Shown piece after piece: positions 36,876 through 46,007 of a stretch of 64,000 bases of DNA. Both the position numbers and the translations under genes were made by a program. Position 1 is the stretch's first letter. The number at the start of each line of letters is the position of its first letter. This stretch comes from Brumimicrobium sp051745635 (lineage in GTDB: Bacteria; Bacteroidota; Bacteroidia; Flavobacteriales_D; Crocinitomicaceae): the NCBI GenBank assembly GCA_051745635.1, contig JBNJEH010000005.1:12721-76720 (forward strand). The letters run 5' to 3'. The notes below the pieces were generated by a model. The model saw only the letters and a list, made by a program, of their open reading frames with translations, did not search any database and was not told where the DNA came from.

Positions 36876-37967
36876 ATGGATAAAAGTACATTACTCAATA
36901 AATTAGAAGCTATTCATTACCGATTTAAAGAAGTTGGACAGCTCATAGTGGATCCCGATATTATCGCTGATATGCCGCGCTACGTCAAATTGAATAAGGA
37001 GTACAAAGAACTTGAAGAAATTGACAAGGTTTATCACGAGTACAAAAACGTATTGGACAATATTGCCACATCGAGAGAAATGCTCGATGCCGAAAGCGAT
37101 CCGGAGATGCGGGAAATGGCCAAAGCTGAACTCGATGAACTCGAATCTAAGCGTCCGGAAATGGAGGAAGACATTAAAATGATGCTCATTCCCAAAGATC
37201 CCGAGGACGATAAAAATGCGATCATTGAATTGCGCGCCGGTACGGGAGGTGACGAAGCTTGTATTTTTGTCGAGGATATCTACCGCATGTACTCCATGTA
37301 TTTCAAAGAAAAGGGCTGGAAAGTTGAAATCATTAACTCCAATGAAGGCGGAACAGCAGGCTATAAAGAAGTATCCATGAACGTGGAAGGTGACGGCGTT
37401 TACGGAACGATGAAGTTTGAATCGGGTGTTCACCGCGTTCAACGCGTACCGGAAACTGAATCTCAGGGGCGTGTACACACTTCTGCCATTTCTGTGGCAG
37501 TGCTTCCGGAAGCAGAAGAAGTCGACATTGATTTGAACATGACCGATGTGCGCAGAGACACCTACCGTGCATCTGGAGCTGGTGGACAGCACGTCAACAA
37601 AACGGAATCTGCTATTCGATTGACACACATCCCATCGGGTATCGTCGTCGAATGCCAGGACGGACGTTCGCAGCACAAAAATTACGACAAGGCGGTCAAA
37701 GTACTTCGCTCGCGATTATTTCAGGAAGAACTCGAAAAAAAGCAGGGTGAACGCGCAGAAAAACGCAAGTCAATTGTTTCAACAGGCGATCGCTCCGCAA
37801 AAATCAGAACGTACAATTATCCACAGGGTCGAATTACTGATCACAGAATCAATAAAACGATGTACAATCTTTCATCATTTATCAATGGCGATATCCAGGA
37901 AATGATTGACGCTCTAAAAATGGCAGAAAATGCCGAAAAAATGAAAGGCGAAGAAGGAATTGTGTGA
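36876..37967 (+). CDS. prfA: Peptide chain release factor 1
   Basis: 363 residues, standard RF1 length. The peptidyl-tRNA hydrolysis motif G236-G-Q238 lies in ASGAGGQHVN. The stop-codon recognition PxT tripeptide is P192-E-T194 in RVPETESQGR, confirming RF1 rather than RF2, so it reads UAA and UAG. This matters for the interrupted gene at 18593-21601: a normal RF1 implies TAG is read as stop here. It is transcribed with purM and followed by a short ACTCTAA repeat tract. Confidence 0.97.
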   Translation: MDKSTLLNKLEAIHYRFKEVGQLIVDPDIIADMPRYVKLNKEYKELEEIDKVYHEYKNVLDNIATSREMLDAESDPEMREMAKAELDELESKRPEMEEDIKMMLIPKDPEDDKNAIIELRAGTGGDEACIFVEDIYRMYSMYFKEKGWKVEIINSNEGGTAGYKEVSMNVEGDGVYGTMKFESGVHRVQRVPETESQGRVHTSAISVAVLPEAEEVDIDLNMTDVRRDTYRASGAGGQHVNKTESAIRLTHIPSGIVVECQDGRSQHKNYDKAVKVLRSRLFQEELEKKQGERAEKRKSIVSTGDRSAKIRTYNYPQGRITDHRINKTMYNLSSFINGDIQEMIDALKMAENAEKMKGEEGIV

Positions 37968-37973
37968 TGTTTT

Positions 37974-37997
37974 GAACTCTAAACTCTGAACTCTAAA
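37974..37997 (+). repeat. Short direct repeats of GAACTCTAAA
   Basis: Three tandem imperfect 10-mer-like units (GAACTCTAA, ACTCTG, GAACTCTAAA) follow the prfA stop. The 9-mer GAACTCTAA also occurs at 14229-14237 before paaD. The function is not clear. Confidence 0.4.
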
Positions 37998-38052
37998 GTT
38001 AAGTAACAAGCATTTAATCCATAAGTCGTTAGTTTTCTGTAAGACAAATCAA

Positions 38053-38060
38053 TATATTTG
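38053..38060 (+). promoter_or_regulatory. -7 promoter box of pyrF
   Basis: TATATTTG matches TAnnTTTG, 39 bases before the pyrF ATG. Confidence 0.5.
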
Positions 38061-38099
38061 CCTCTTCGGGAATTTGACCGCTGGATCAAAAGAAAGAAA

Positions 38100-38924
38100 A
38101 TGAATAGAGCAACTTTAATATCGAAAATCAAAGAAAAAAAGTCCTTCCTGTGCGTGGGACTCGACACAGATATTGATCGCATTCCCAAACATTTATTGAA
38201 GGAAGAAGATCCCATTTTTGCGTTTAACAAAGCGATTATTGACGCGACCAGCGACTTCTGCGTTGCCTACAAACCCAATGTTGCTTTTTACGAATCACAG
38301 GGAACAAAAGGATGGGAAGCTCTGGAGAAAACTGCCGCCTATATTCCTGACGACAAATTCACGATTGCCGATGCAAAACGCGGTGACATTGGCAATACAT
38401 CCGCCTATTATGCAAAAACCTTCTTTGAACGCATGAATTTCGATGCGGTAACTATCGCTCCGTACATGGGAGAAGATTCCATTACACCGTTTCTGGAATA
38501 CAAAGATAAATGGGTAATCGTACTCGCCCTGACTTCGAATAAAGGAGCGCTGGACTTTCAGTTTATGACTGACATGAATGGCGAGAAATTGTACGAACGC
38601 GTATTAAAAATCACCGCCAAATGGGGAACTCCCGAAAACCTCATGTACGTCGTTGGTGCCACGCGTGCCGAAAGTATCGAAACCGTGCGCAAAAATGTAC
38701 CGGAACACTTCTTTTTGGTTCCCGGCATCGGTGCTCAAGGCGGAAGTTTGCAGGATACGGCAGAATATGGCTGGATCGATAACTCTTGTGGACTGATTGT
38801 AAACGCTTCCCGCAGTATTTTGTACGCATCAGGTGGTGAAGATTTTGCTGAAAAAGCTCGGGAAAAAGCGCAGGAGATCCAAAATGAAATGACAAAAATT
38901 CTTGTGGAAAAAGGGTTTGTTTAA
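38100..38924 (+). CDS. pyrF: Orotidine 5'-phosphate decarboxylase
   Basis: 274 residues from the ATG at 38100; an in-frame TTG at 38058 overlaps the promoter box and is rejected. The enzyme makes UMP from OMP in the last step of pyrimidine synthesis. Visible motifs are FLCVGLDTDIDRIP, the catalytic Asp/Lys segment FTIADAKRGDIGNTSAYYA, and the C-terminal GIGAQGG phosphate-binding loop. The length and the ADAKRGDIGNT form fit the longer type 2 OMPDC of many bacteria. It follows prfA, an arrangement I recall from other Bacteroidota. Confidence 0.96.
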   Translation: MNRATLISKIKEKKSFLCVGLDTDIDRIPKHLLKEEDPIFAFNKAIIDATSDFCVAYKPNVAFYESQGTKGWEALEKTAAYIPDDKFTIADAKRGDIGNTSAYYAKTFFERMNFDAVTIAPYMGEDSITPFLEYKDKWVIVLALTSNKGALDFQFMTDMNGEKLYERVLKITAKWGTPENLMYVVGATRAESIETVRKNVPEHFFLVPGIGAQGGSLQDTAEYGWIDNSCGLIVNASRSILYASGGEDFAEKAREKAQEIQNEMTKILVEKGFV

Positions 38925-39060
38925 GGCTTTAAACTGGGTTAAATTTATTTGAGGTGGGTTCTAAAAGTCTTAAATTATATTTACTTTCATTGCTCTCTAA
39001 ACCTATTTCAAGATTTAGAAACAACTAACAGTATCTGAAAGGTCTTAATACATAAACATT

Positions 39061-39119
39061 GGGCAAAGCCTGATGATTTTATATCTATCACGTCAGCTAA
39101 AGCCCTGAAAGGGCGTAAT
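39061..39119 (+). repeat. REP-like two-hairpin repeat, left copy
   Basis: The unit starts GGGCAAAGCC (stem GGC/GCC) and ends with AAAGCCCTGAAAGGGCGTAAT at 39099-39119 (stem GCCCT/AGGGC, loop GAA). The 21-base end is repeated exactly in inverted orientation at 39581-39601 on the other side of the transposase gene. Confidence 0.8.
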
Positions 39120-39121
39120 AT

Positions 39122-39574
39122 TTAATCCCACACAAATCTTTCATTATATTCAATATTATATTTTTTCAAAAATGACCTGTACTCATTCTCAAATGTTTTC
39201 TTACGGTGATGTTCTTTCTGATTAGTAATATATTTTACAACCACATCTACATCTTTAGGATTAACAGAAAAAGCGCCATACCCATCTTGCCAGTAGAAGT
39301 TCATATACTTATCTCCTTTTGTTTTTATCCACTTTGAAGAATGTTTTTTTAACTCTTCCAGTAATTTTATCAATGCTATTTTTTTAGATTGCATACAGAG
39401 GATGTGAATGTGATTAGTATAGCCACCTACTTTTATTGCACGACACTCTAGTCTGTTACAAACACCACCAAGATAACGATGCAGTTCTTCTTCTATTTCT
39501 GGATCTATTAAAGGTGCTCGGTGTTTTGTGCTAAACACGATGTGTAGATAATTTTTTACGAGTGATTGTCCCAT
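39122..39574 (-). mobile_element. tnpA: IS200/IS605-type (Y1/REP-associated) transposase gene
   Basis: 150 residues from the ATG at 39574; a start at 39640 would lie inside the flanking repeat and is rejected. It carries the HUH motif H-I-H in GGYTNHIHILC and the catalytic tyrosine helix VVKYITNQKEHH. YWQDGYGAFSV is also typical. These single-strand transposases nick at hairpin-adjacent sites. The gene is bracketed by inverted copies of a two-hairpin repeat that ends 6 bases upstream of the ATG, as in REP/RAYT units. There is no tnpB. The frame is intact, so it may be active. The plain IS200-like alternative differs only in whether it moves itself or only its REPs. Confidence 0.88.
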
Positions 39575-39580
39575 ATTGAC

Positions 39581-39640
39581 ATTACGCCCTTTCAGGGCTT
39601 TTTGGTTAAGTATTAGTTCTAATTGATGGACTTCGCCCAT
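39581..39640 (-). repeat. REP-like two-hairpin repeat, right copy (inverted)
   Basis: Read on the minus strand it runs ATGGGCGAAGTCC ... AAAGCCCTGAAAGGGCGTAAT. The last 21 bases (39601-39581) match the left copy exactly, and the first hairpin matches imperfectly. It lies directly upstream of the transposase start codon and may also act in its mRNA leader. Confidence 0.8.
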
Positions 39641-39660
39641 CGTTGATATTGATATATATC

Positions 39661-39679
39661 ACCCTTTCAGGGTTTTGCG
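39661..39679 (-). repeat. Diverged third copy of the REP-like hairpin
   Basis: On the minus strand AAAACCCTGAAAGGGTG, the same CCCT-GAA-AGGG hairpin with compensatory changes (C-G to T-A at the stem base kept paired). Paired change suggests the stem is selected. Confidence 0.6.
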
Positions 39680-39908
39680 TATTAAATATAAGTAAATTTT
39701 TTATTCTTGAATAGAATAATTATAAAATAATTTTCACTTATTAATTTATAAGAAAGAAAAAACTTAAAAAGTTAGTAGTTCAACTCAAAAACATTAGTGA
39801 TAAGTCATTCGCTTTTTTAAGTAATTATTTTGACATTACATTCCTAAAGAGAAATTTGCATGTTACACGAAGAATCAGTCTCAAAGAAACTTCTTAAATG
39901 CTTAGCAC

Positions 39909-41534
39909 CTATCCCCCATACTCAGAAACAAACCGAAATTTCTCCCCGTCAAACAGCCCTTTATCGCTCAACTTCAACTTGGGAATCACCAATAATGCAC
40001 AAAAAGAAAGCGTCATAAATGGAGACGCCAACGTAACCCCCATCGTCTTGGATTTCCGGTCAATTTCCTCATAGCTCTGGGCAATTTGATCGCCATCTTC
40101 GTGCGACATAATTCCTGCAACGGGTAAAGGAACGATCGTTTCTTCCCTATCATCGACTAATGAAACGCCTCCTTTTTCAGCTATGATTAAGTTAATTGCT
40201 CTTGTAATTTCTTCGTCAGTAGTTCCAACAGCAATGATGTTATGACTGTCGTGCGCGACACAAGAAGCCAGCGCTCCTCGTTTGAGTCCGACATTTTTGA
40301 TGAATGAAATAGCTGGCTTTACATCGTGGTATCGGTTAACAACAACCAACTTCAAAACATCCTGCGATGTATCACTTTGCAACATTCCATTAATAGCAGG
40401 TAGTTTCGCTTTTGTTTCCGTTGTCATTAGTTGTCCATCTTCCACTTCGATGACGCGAACGGGAATGTTTTTATCTGCAATTTGAATTTGTTCCTTCTGG
40501 ATTTTACTGCAATGAAAATTATTAATCGGCGTTTCTTTTACGCTCTCAATAAATGTATTTCCGTTTTCTGCTACATGCTCACCATCGATAAAAGTAGCTT
40601 TTACTTCAAAGTTTTCAAGATCGTCTACAATACAAAAATCAGCGCTGTTTCCCTGTTGGAGTGCGCCCACATCCATGTTGTAATGATTGATGGTCGTCAG
40701 TGAACATGCGCGGAGTACATTGAATAAATCACACCCGTTTTTGATCGCGCGCGCTGCCAATTGGTTGATATGTCCAACGGCTAAATCGTTTGGGTGTTTA
40801 TCATCGGAACACAACATTATTTCATCGGGATATTGGTCTATCAACGGCCAGAGTGCCTCAAAGTTTTTCGCAGCACTCCCCTCACGGATAGCGATTTTCA
40901 TTCCATATTGGAGTTTGTCGAGCGCTTCTTCCATCGTAAAACATTCGTGATCGGTTGAAATTCCCGCTTTGATATAATTTTTAGCATCTTCTCCTCGCAG
41001 TCCAGGCGCATGACCATCGACAAGTTTATCCATTTTATGAGCCAATTCAATTTTCGCCATCACTTGCGGGTCTTTATGTAAAACTCCGGGGAAATTCATC
41101 ATTTCTGCAAGATAATTGACATTTGGGAGATTAAAAAGCGCTTCAATATCGTCTAAATCAATTGTTGCTCCAGCCGTTTCAAACTTCGTTGCGGGCACAC
41201 AAGAAGGCGCTCCAAAATAAAACTTGAATGGTGTTTTCAATCCGTTTTCAATCATAAACTCCACTCCTGCTCTACCGAGAACATTCCCGATTTCGTGCGG
41301 ATCTGAAACTGTAGCAACTGTTCCATGTCGCGTTGCAAGGCGTGCAAACTCTGAGGGAATCAACATCGAACTTTCAACGTGAACATGCGCATCTACGAAT
41401 CCGGGAATGATGAATTGATCTTCCACCTCGTCCTGGCGTTCTATTGATTGAATGCTTCCATTTTCAATGTGTAAAACGCCGTTAAAGATTTCTCTTTTGA
41501 CGATGTCAACGATTTTTCCTGTGATTTTCTGCAT
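39909..41534 (-). CDS. ade: Adenine deaminase
   Basis: 541 residues from the ATG at 41534; a longer frame back to 41660 lacks homology-like content. It converts adenine to hypoxanthine in purine salvage. It is an amidohydrolase with the metal-binding HVH motif in FVDAHVHVESSM, DPHEIGNVLG, the VDGHAPGL segment, and SDDKHPNDL. The C-terminal region (ASCVAHDSHNIIAVG) is specific to the Ade family and separates it from other amidohydrolases. It is a single-gene unit, oriented away from the transposase. Confidence 0.95.
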   Translation of the reverse strand: MQKITGKIVDIVKREIFNGVLHIENGSIQSIERQDEVEDQFIIPGFVDAHVHVESSMLIPSEFARLATRHGTVATVSDPHEIGNVLGRAGVEFMIENGLKTPFKFYFGAPSCVPATKFETAGATIDLDDIEALFNLPNVNYLAEMMNFPGVLHKDPQVMAKIELAHKMDKLVDGHAPGLRGEDAKNYIKAGISTDHECFTMEEALDKLQYGMKIAIREGSAAKNFEALWPLIDQYPDEIMLCSDDKHPNDLAVGHINQLAARAIKNGCDLFNVLRACSLTTINHYNMDVGALQQGNSADFCIVDDLENFEVKATFIDGEHVAENGNTFIESVKETPINNFHCSKIQKEQIQIADKNIPVRVIEVEDGQLMTTETKAKLPAINGMLQSDTSQDVLKLVVVNRYHDVKPAISFIKNVGLKRGALASCVAHDSHNIIAVGTTDEEITRAINLIIAEKGGVSLVDDREETIVPLPVAGIMSHEDGDQIAQSYEEIDRKSKTMGVTLASPFMTLSFCALLVIPKLKLSDKGLFDGEKFRFVSEYGG

Positions 41535-41795
41535 GTTCAATTTTGTTGAGCCAATAAAGTTAATTGATTTGTCGTGGTTAATGGAAAATCCAACGCATCT
41601 TTTAGGGACTAACGCATTGAGGTTTGAATAAAACATTATTTCACAAAGGAAAATCCACAATAATCCTGGTTTTCAATCTATGATCAGAGAAGATGAAAGG
41701 AAAACCCTTTATTGCCATGTAATTCCCTGGATCGATGTATTATACCCCTTCCTGTTTTTAGCAAAGCAAGTTAAATTATTACATTTACAACTATT

Positions 41796-42530
41796 ATGAC
41801 CGAAAAAAGCACATACTACTGTGAAAAGTGTAAAAACACCATCCCTAAGGGAAAATACTGTCCCGATTGTGGCGTGCACAACAGCGGTGAAAAATCTTCA
41901 CTCAAAAAAATATTTAAGGACATATTCGCACAGGTATTTTCAGTAGAAAAAGGAATTATTCACAATTTCACATTGACCTTCTCGCACCCTCACATACTCA
42001 TCTGGAGTTATTACAAAGGAATACGCAATAAATTTGCAGCACCGGGAAAATTTCTTTTATACGCCCTGCTTATTCTGGGAACTTTATACTTGATCAATCC
42101 AAATATTGGGTTTTTAAAACTCACACTCGAAGGAGAAATACAGACTCCTGTCAATGGAAACAAATTTTTTCTGATATTCATCATCCCATTGCTTACGATC
42201 ACTTCTAAAATCGTCTTTTGGCGGAGAATCAAGGGGCTTACATTACACATCATCGCGGTCATCTATCTGTTTATTCCGCGGTTTGTCATCGCTTCGTTAA
42301 TAATTGCTTTATTCGATCTCACAATTGGTCAGCACTGGGTGCAGTCCTTAATTTCCTCACTCATCATGCTCCATACATTCTGGGCGAACGTAGCTGTTCA
42401 AAAAGATCAACCGGGCGTATTGCAAAAACTCGGGTATACACTCCTCCAGTTGATCGTATTGCTGGGCTTAATACTTGTGCTCGCATTGCTCGTAATTGCG
42501 TCACTTCAAATTGACGTTTCAATTAATTGA
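41796..42530 (+). CDS. DUF3667 membrane protein with N-terminal zinc ribbon
   Basis: 244 residues. The N-terminus is a zinc ribbon (CEKCKNTIPKGKYCPDCG). It is followed by a linker with HILIWSYYKGIRNKFAAPGKFLLYAL, the DUF3667 hallmark. About four or five membrane helices follow, at roughly 86-104, 125-140, 150-180, 190-205 and 210-238. A near -7 box TACATTTA lies just upstream of the start. It is convergent with the CDF gene. The function of DUF3667 proteins is unknown; the domain is common in Bacteroidota. Confidence 0.85.
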   Translation: MTEKSTYYCEKCKNTIPKGKYCPDCGVHNSGEKSSLKKIFKDIFAQVFSVEKGIIHNFTLTFSHPHILIWSYYKGIRNKFAAPGKFLLYALLILGTLYLINPNIGFLKLTLEGEIQTPVNGNKFFLIFIIPLLTITSKIVFWRRIKGLTLHIIAVIYLFIPRFVIASLIIALFDLTIGQHWVQSLISSLIMLHTFWANVAVQKDQPGVLQKLGYTLLQLIVLLGLILVLALLVIASLQIDVSIN

Positions 42531-42611
42531 CTGGAAAATCTTTTGGAAAGTTCTAAAAAGTCTAGCTATCAAAGTCTAAGTTCATAGAATGCTTTCCGGA
42601 ACCTAACACGA

Positions 42612-43481
42612 TCAATCCAAACTACAAGATTCGTCTTCCAGTTCTATTTCTACGGTGAAGTGTTCAAATTCATACGACTTCAATTTGTCTTTAATCTGCT
42701 CTTTAATCCTTCGCAGCTCATTTAATTCGTCAATTTTATTCAATCTTACATGCGTGCTGAAAACGTGGCGTTCCCCATCTAATGACCATACATGTGCATG
42801 GTGGACATTGGCTACGTGTTCGGTGGCCGATAATTCGTCGATTATCTTTTTAAGATTTACATCTTTGGGCACACCCTGAAGAAAAAAGTGCATCGTTTGG
42901 ATGAACCGCCTGACCACTCCCCAAAGAATATATCCCGTAATAAGTAGCGACAATACAGGATCAATGTAAGGTGTTTCGTAAAAGTAAAGTATAATCCCTC
43001 CTGCCAATACAGCCGCCCAGCCAAGGACATCTTCCATAATGTGCCAGTACACGACTTTTTCATTCATGCTCTTGCCTCTGCGCATTCGGTAGGCTACTAC
43101 TCCATTAACACCAACTCCTATTAATGCAAACAAAATCATTCCGGATGCATTAGAAAGTTCTGGATAAATCAATCGGTGAATCGCCTCGTAGATCATATAA
43201 GAGGAACCTGCTATCAATATGATGCTGTTCACTAATGCTCCAAGTAAAGAGTGGCGGACATAACCAAAACTAAAAGATCGATCCGCCTTTTGTTTTGACT
43301 TTTTATCCAGAAACCAGGCCAACCCCAAAGAAATGCTATCTCCAAAATCGTGCAGTGCATCTGCCATAATAGCAACACTATTTATAAAAAGACCACCGAC
43401 AAATTCGAAAATGGCAAATACCAAATTCACCCAAAAAGCAAATTTTAAATTCTTTCCGCTATTATTATGTTGATGCGACAT
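42612..43481 (-). CDS. Cation diffusion facilitator (CzcD-like metal exporter)
   Basis: 289 residues from the ATG at 43481, preferred over one 12 codons upstream. Six membrane helices with the metal-site motifs of the CDF family: ADALHDFGDS in TM2 (H and D ligands) and HIMEDVLGW in TM5. A cytoplasmic C-terminal domain with VANVHHAHVWSLDGERHVFSTHV binds regulatory metal. It exports Zn2+, Co2+ or related ions in exchange for protons. The N-terminal MSHQHNNSG is a short His-bearing tail. The exact metal cannot be told from sequence; no regulator gene is near. Confidence 0.93.
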   Translation of the reverse strand: MSHQHNNSGKNLKFAFWVNLVFAIFEFVGGLFINSVAIMADALHDFGDSISLGLAWFLDKKSKQKADRSFSFGYVRHSLLGALVNSIILIAGSSYMIYEAIHRLIYPELSNASGMILFALIGVGVNGVVAYRMRRGKSMNEKVVYWHIMEDVLGWAAVLAGGIILYFYETPYIDPVLSLLITGYILWGVVRRFIQTMHFFLQGVPKDVNLKKIIDELSATEHVANVHHAHVWSLDGERHVFSTHVRLNKIDELNELRRIKEQIKDKLKSYEFEHFTVEIELEDESCSLD

Positions 43482-43633
43482 CCCGTCAATAATACTGAAA
43501 TAAGCCAATAAAAACAAAGTTCTACGTCTCTAGAAAATTAATCACAATATAGGATTGCGTTTATGATATAGAAGAACCGCATGTAATCGAAGAAACAATA
43601 GTTGATAGCATTTGTTCTATAAAGAAAAAGACT

Positions 43634-43876
43634 ATGAACTGGAAAGAAGAAAATAACAAGCTCAAGAAAACTGTCGAATTAAAGGATTTTAAAGCGGCAC
43701 TCAACTTCGTCAACGAAATTGGCGTTATTGCTGAAAGTAAGCAACATCACCCGGACATTTTAATCCATGAGTACAATAAGGTGCAAATAACGTTAACAAC
43801 GCACGATGAAGGTAAAGTGACGGCTAAAGACCACGATGTTGCAGAAGCGATTGATACACTGAAATCTTCGAACTAG
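43634..43876 (+). CDS. phhB: 4a-hydroxytetrahydrobiopterin dehydratase (pterin carbinolamine dehydratase)
   Basis: 80 residues, slightly shorter than the ~95-residue family average. It contains the active-site motif HHP in ESKQHHPDILI, followed by Y, H and D at the expected spacing (YNKVQITLTTHDEGKVTAKD). The enzyme regenerates the pterin cofactor of aromatic amino acid hydroxylases. No hydroxylase gene is in the window. It lies 34 bases before purE in the same direction; TATCTTCG at 43888-43895, a near match to the -7 box, could give purE its own promoter. Confidence 0.92.
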   Translation: MNWKEENNKLKKTVELKDFKAALNFVNEIGVIAESKQHHPDILIHEYNKVQITLTTHDEGKVTAKDHDVAEAIDTLKSSN

Positions 43877-43910
43877 CATAATCTTATTATCTTCGTCAAA
43901 AATTTGAGTC

Positions 43911-44396
43911 ATGGCGGAAGTTGGAATCATTATGGGAAGTACATCAGACCTTCCCGTTATGCAGGAGACTGCAGATATTCTTGATCATTTGGGTGTCTCC
44001 TATGAAATTGATATCGTATCAGCTCACCGAACACCTGAAAAAATGATTGAATATGCGAAAGAAGCCCACAATCGCGGAATTAAGGTAATTGTTGCGGGTG
44101 CTGGTGGCGCTGCACATCTTCCGGGTATGACCGCTTCATTGACACCGCTGCCAGTTATAGGCGTTCCCATCAAATCGCGGAATTCTATCGATGGATGGGA
44201 TTCTGTTCTTTCTATCTTGCAGATGCCCGGAGGTATACCTGTTGCCACAGTAGCACTCGATGGATCCAAAAATGCGGGTATTCTCGCAGCTAAAATAATC
44301 GGAGCTCAACAAGCAGATGTACGCGACCGCCTATTACAATATATGGAGGAACTCAAAGAAAAAGTGCACAATAGCGCCCGTGATCTGGACGTCTAA
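43911..44396 (+). CDS. purE: N5-carboxyaminoimidazole ribonucleotide mutase
   Basis: 161 residues. The class I PurE signature is clear: GIIMGSTSDLPVM at the N-terminus, SAHRTPEKM, and GAGGAAHLPGMTA. It moves the carboxyl group from N5-CAIR to give CAIR in purine synthesis. The usual partner purK is not adjacent here. A spacer of about 310 bases follows, ending in the terminator of the opposite nqr operon. Confidence 0.96.
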   Translation: MAEVGIIMGSTSDLPVMQETADILDHLGVSYEIDIVSAHRTPEKMIEYAKEAHNRGIKVIVAGAGGAAHLPGMTASLTPLPVIGVPIKSRNSIDGWDSVLSILQMPGGIPVATVALDGSKNAGILAAKIIGAQQADVRDRLLQYMEELKEKVHNSARDLDV

Positions 44397-44708
44397 CCCA
44401 ATTATCGCAAGATTTCCAAAATAGTTCAATCCTTCTAACGTAGACCGTGCATCTGAGAGTTGAGACCTTTTGCCAATATTCATTGCGAATACTGAAGCAG
44501 TTTAATGACAAACCAACTGGTGAAAGTTGGCTGAATAAGTTGATTGCAGATTCTATTCATTCTTTCTTTCTATAGCACCCCGTTTTGAACCTGCATTCTG
44601 CGCTTCTGGTCTACATGTATCATTTCAAATGAAAAACAATACGCTCATTTACAAAAAAAGCGCCCCAAAAGGACGCTTTCTAATATTGATTGGCAATAAT
44701 GCTTTAGT
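44397..44708. other. Spacer between convergent purE and nqrF
   Basis: 312 bases without a credible gene. It includes the minus-strand terminator at 44653-44680. I see no T-tailed hairpin for purE itself. Confidence 0.45.
44653..44680 (-). terminator. Intrinsic terminator of the nqr operon
   Basis: On the minus strand AAAGCGTCC-TTTT-GGGGCGCTTT followed by T7 (complement of 44653-44659). A single A-C type mismatch interrupts the stem. Confidence 0.75.
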
Positions 44709-46007
44709 TTAACCTCCAAAGTCATCGAACGATACGTTCTCCGGTGGAACACCCCATTCATCGCACATCTTCAAGACAGCTTGATTCATGAGTGGTGGAC
44801 CACAGAAATAAAATTCGATTTCTTCGGGTTCATCGTGTTTTTTCAGGTACTGTTCAATCACAACCTGGTGAACAAATCCGAGGAAACCATCCCCTTCTTC
44901 ATCATAGATATCTTTCTTTTCGACCCAATTATCTTCAGGAAGTGGTTCAGATAGCGCCATGAAGAATTTAAAATTCGGGAATTCCCGCTCCAGTTCGCGG
45001 AAGTGCTCAATATAGAACAACTCGGCTTTAGAACGACCACCGTACCAATAGGTCACCTTACGATCTGTTCGCATGGTCTTAAAGAGCTCATATAGGTGGG
45101 ATCTCAACGGTGCCATGCCGGCACCACCCCCAATGTATAACATCTCCGAATCGCTCTCTTTATTGATAAAGAACTCACCATAGGGTCCTGAAATAGTCAC
45201 CTTGTCTCCTTTCTTACAATTAAAAATATAAGAAGAAGCAATACCTGGATTCACTTTCATCCAATCGCCTGCTTTTTTATCGAACGGAGGTGTCGCAATA
45301 CGAACGTTAAGCATGATTCTTCGTCCTTCAGCGGGGTAGGAAGCCATTGAGTAAGCGCGCACCGTGTCTTCGGTATTTTTCATCTGAAGCGGCCACAGTT
45401 TAAATTTATCCCACTCTGGTTTAAACTTATCGGGCTCTCCCTTGTGATCTTCGGGATGCGCTGTAATATCCATATCTTTGAAATCCACAACACATGGCGG
45501 CACGCGTATCTGAATATAGCCACCAGCCTTATAATCCATATCCTCTGGAATTTCAACAATAAATTCCTTGATGAACGTAGCGACATTATAGTTGGATACC
45601 ACTTCAGCTTCCCATTCTTTAATGCCCATAACCTCCTCGGGAAGTTCGAGCTCCATGTCCTCTTTGACTTTCACTTGACATCCAAGTCGGTAATCCTCTT
45701 TGATTTCTTTTCTTGAAAAGTGCGGTTCTTCCGTGGGCAAAATACTACCACCCCCAGAGTGAACTTGACATTCACACTGAAGGCATGTACCTCCACCACC
45801 ACATGCTGACGGAAGGTAAATCCCCTGATTACTCAATGTATTCAACACGGTATCTCCCCCGTCTACTTCGAACTCTTTTTCACCATTTATAGTAATCTTT
45901 AACTTTCCCGAAGGTGACAACTTCGCTTTAACGAAAAGCAATACACTCACGAGGATGAGTATCACTGCAAGAAAGAAAATAACGGTAATTGCTATTGATA
46001 AACCCAT
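44709..46007 (-). CDS. nqrF: Na+-translocating NADH:quinone reductase subunit F
   Basis: 432 residues. One N-terminal membrane helix (LSIAITVIFFLAVILILVSVLLF) is followed by a [2Fe-2S] domain (ACGGGGTCLQCECQV plus a distal Cys in RLGCQV). An FAD domain with RAYSMAS and an NADH-binding domain with GGGAGMAPLRSHL complete it. NqrF is the electron entry point that oxidises NADH. Last gene of the operon, overlapping nqrE by one base (TAATG). Ends at a T-tailed hairpin. Confidence 0.97.
   Translation of the reverse strand: MGLSIAITVIFFLAVILILVSVLLFVKAKLSPSGKLKITINGEKEFEVDGGDTVLNTLSNQGIYLPSACGGGGTCLQCECQVHSGGGSILPTEEPHFSRKEIKEDYRLGCQVKVKEDMELELPEEVMGIKEWEAEVVSNYNVATFIKEFIVEIPEDMDYKAGGYIQIRVPPCVVDFKDMDITAHPEDHKGEPDKFKPEWDKFKLWPLQMKNTEDTVRAYSMASYPAEGRRIMLNVRIATPPFDKKAGDWMKVNPGIASSYIFNCKKGDKVTISGPYGEFFINKESDSEMLYIGGGAGMAPLRSHLYELFKTMRTDRKVTYWYGGRSKAELFYIEHFRELEREFPNFKFFMALSEPLPEDNWVEKKDIYDEEGDGFLGFVHQVVIEQYLKKHDEPEEIEFYFCGPPLMNQAVLKMCDEWGVPPENVSFDDFGG

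Noticed and set aside
36903..37676. Long minus-strand open frame (257 codons) opposite prfA
   Set aside because: It lies wholly within the firmly identified prfA gene on the other strand and its translation, rich in F, H and R, resembles no family. It is a shadow frame.
39574..39640. Transposase start at 39640
   Set aside because: The extra 22 residues would be encoded by the REP-like repeat itself; the family N-terminus begins at 39574.
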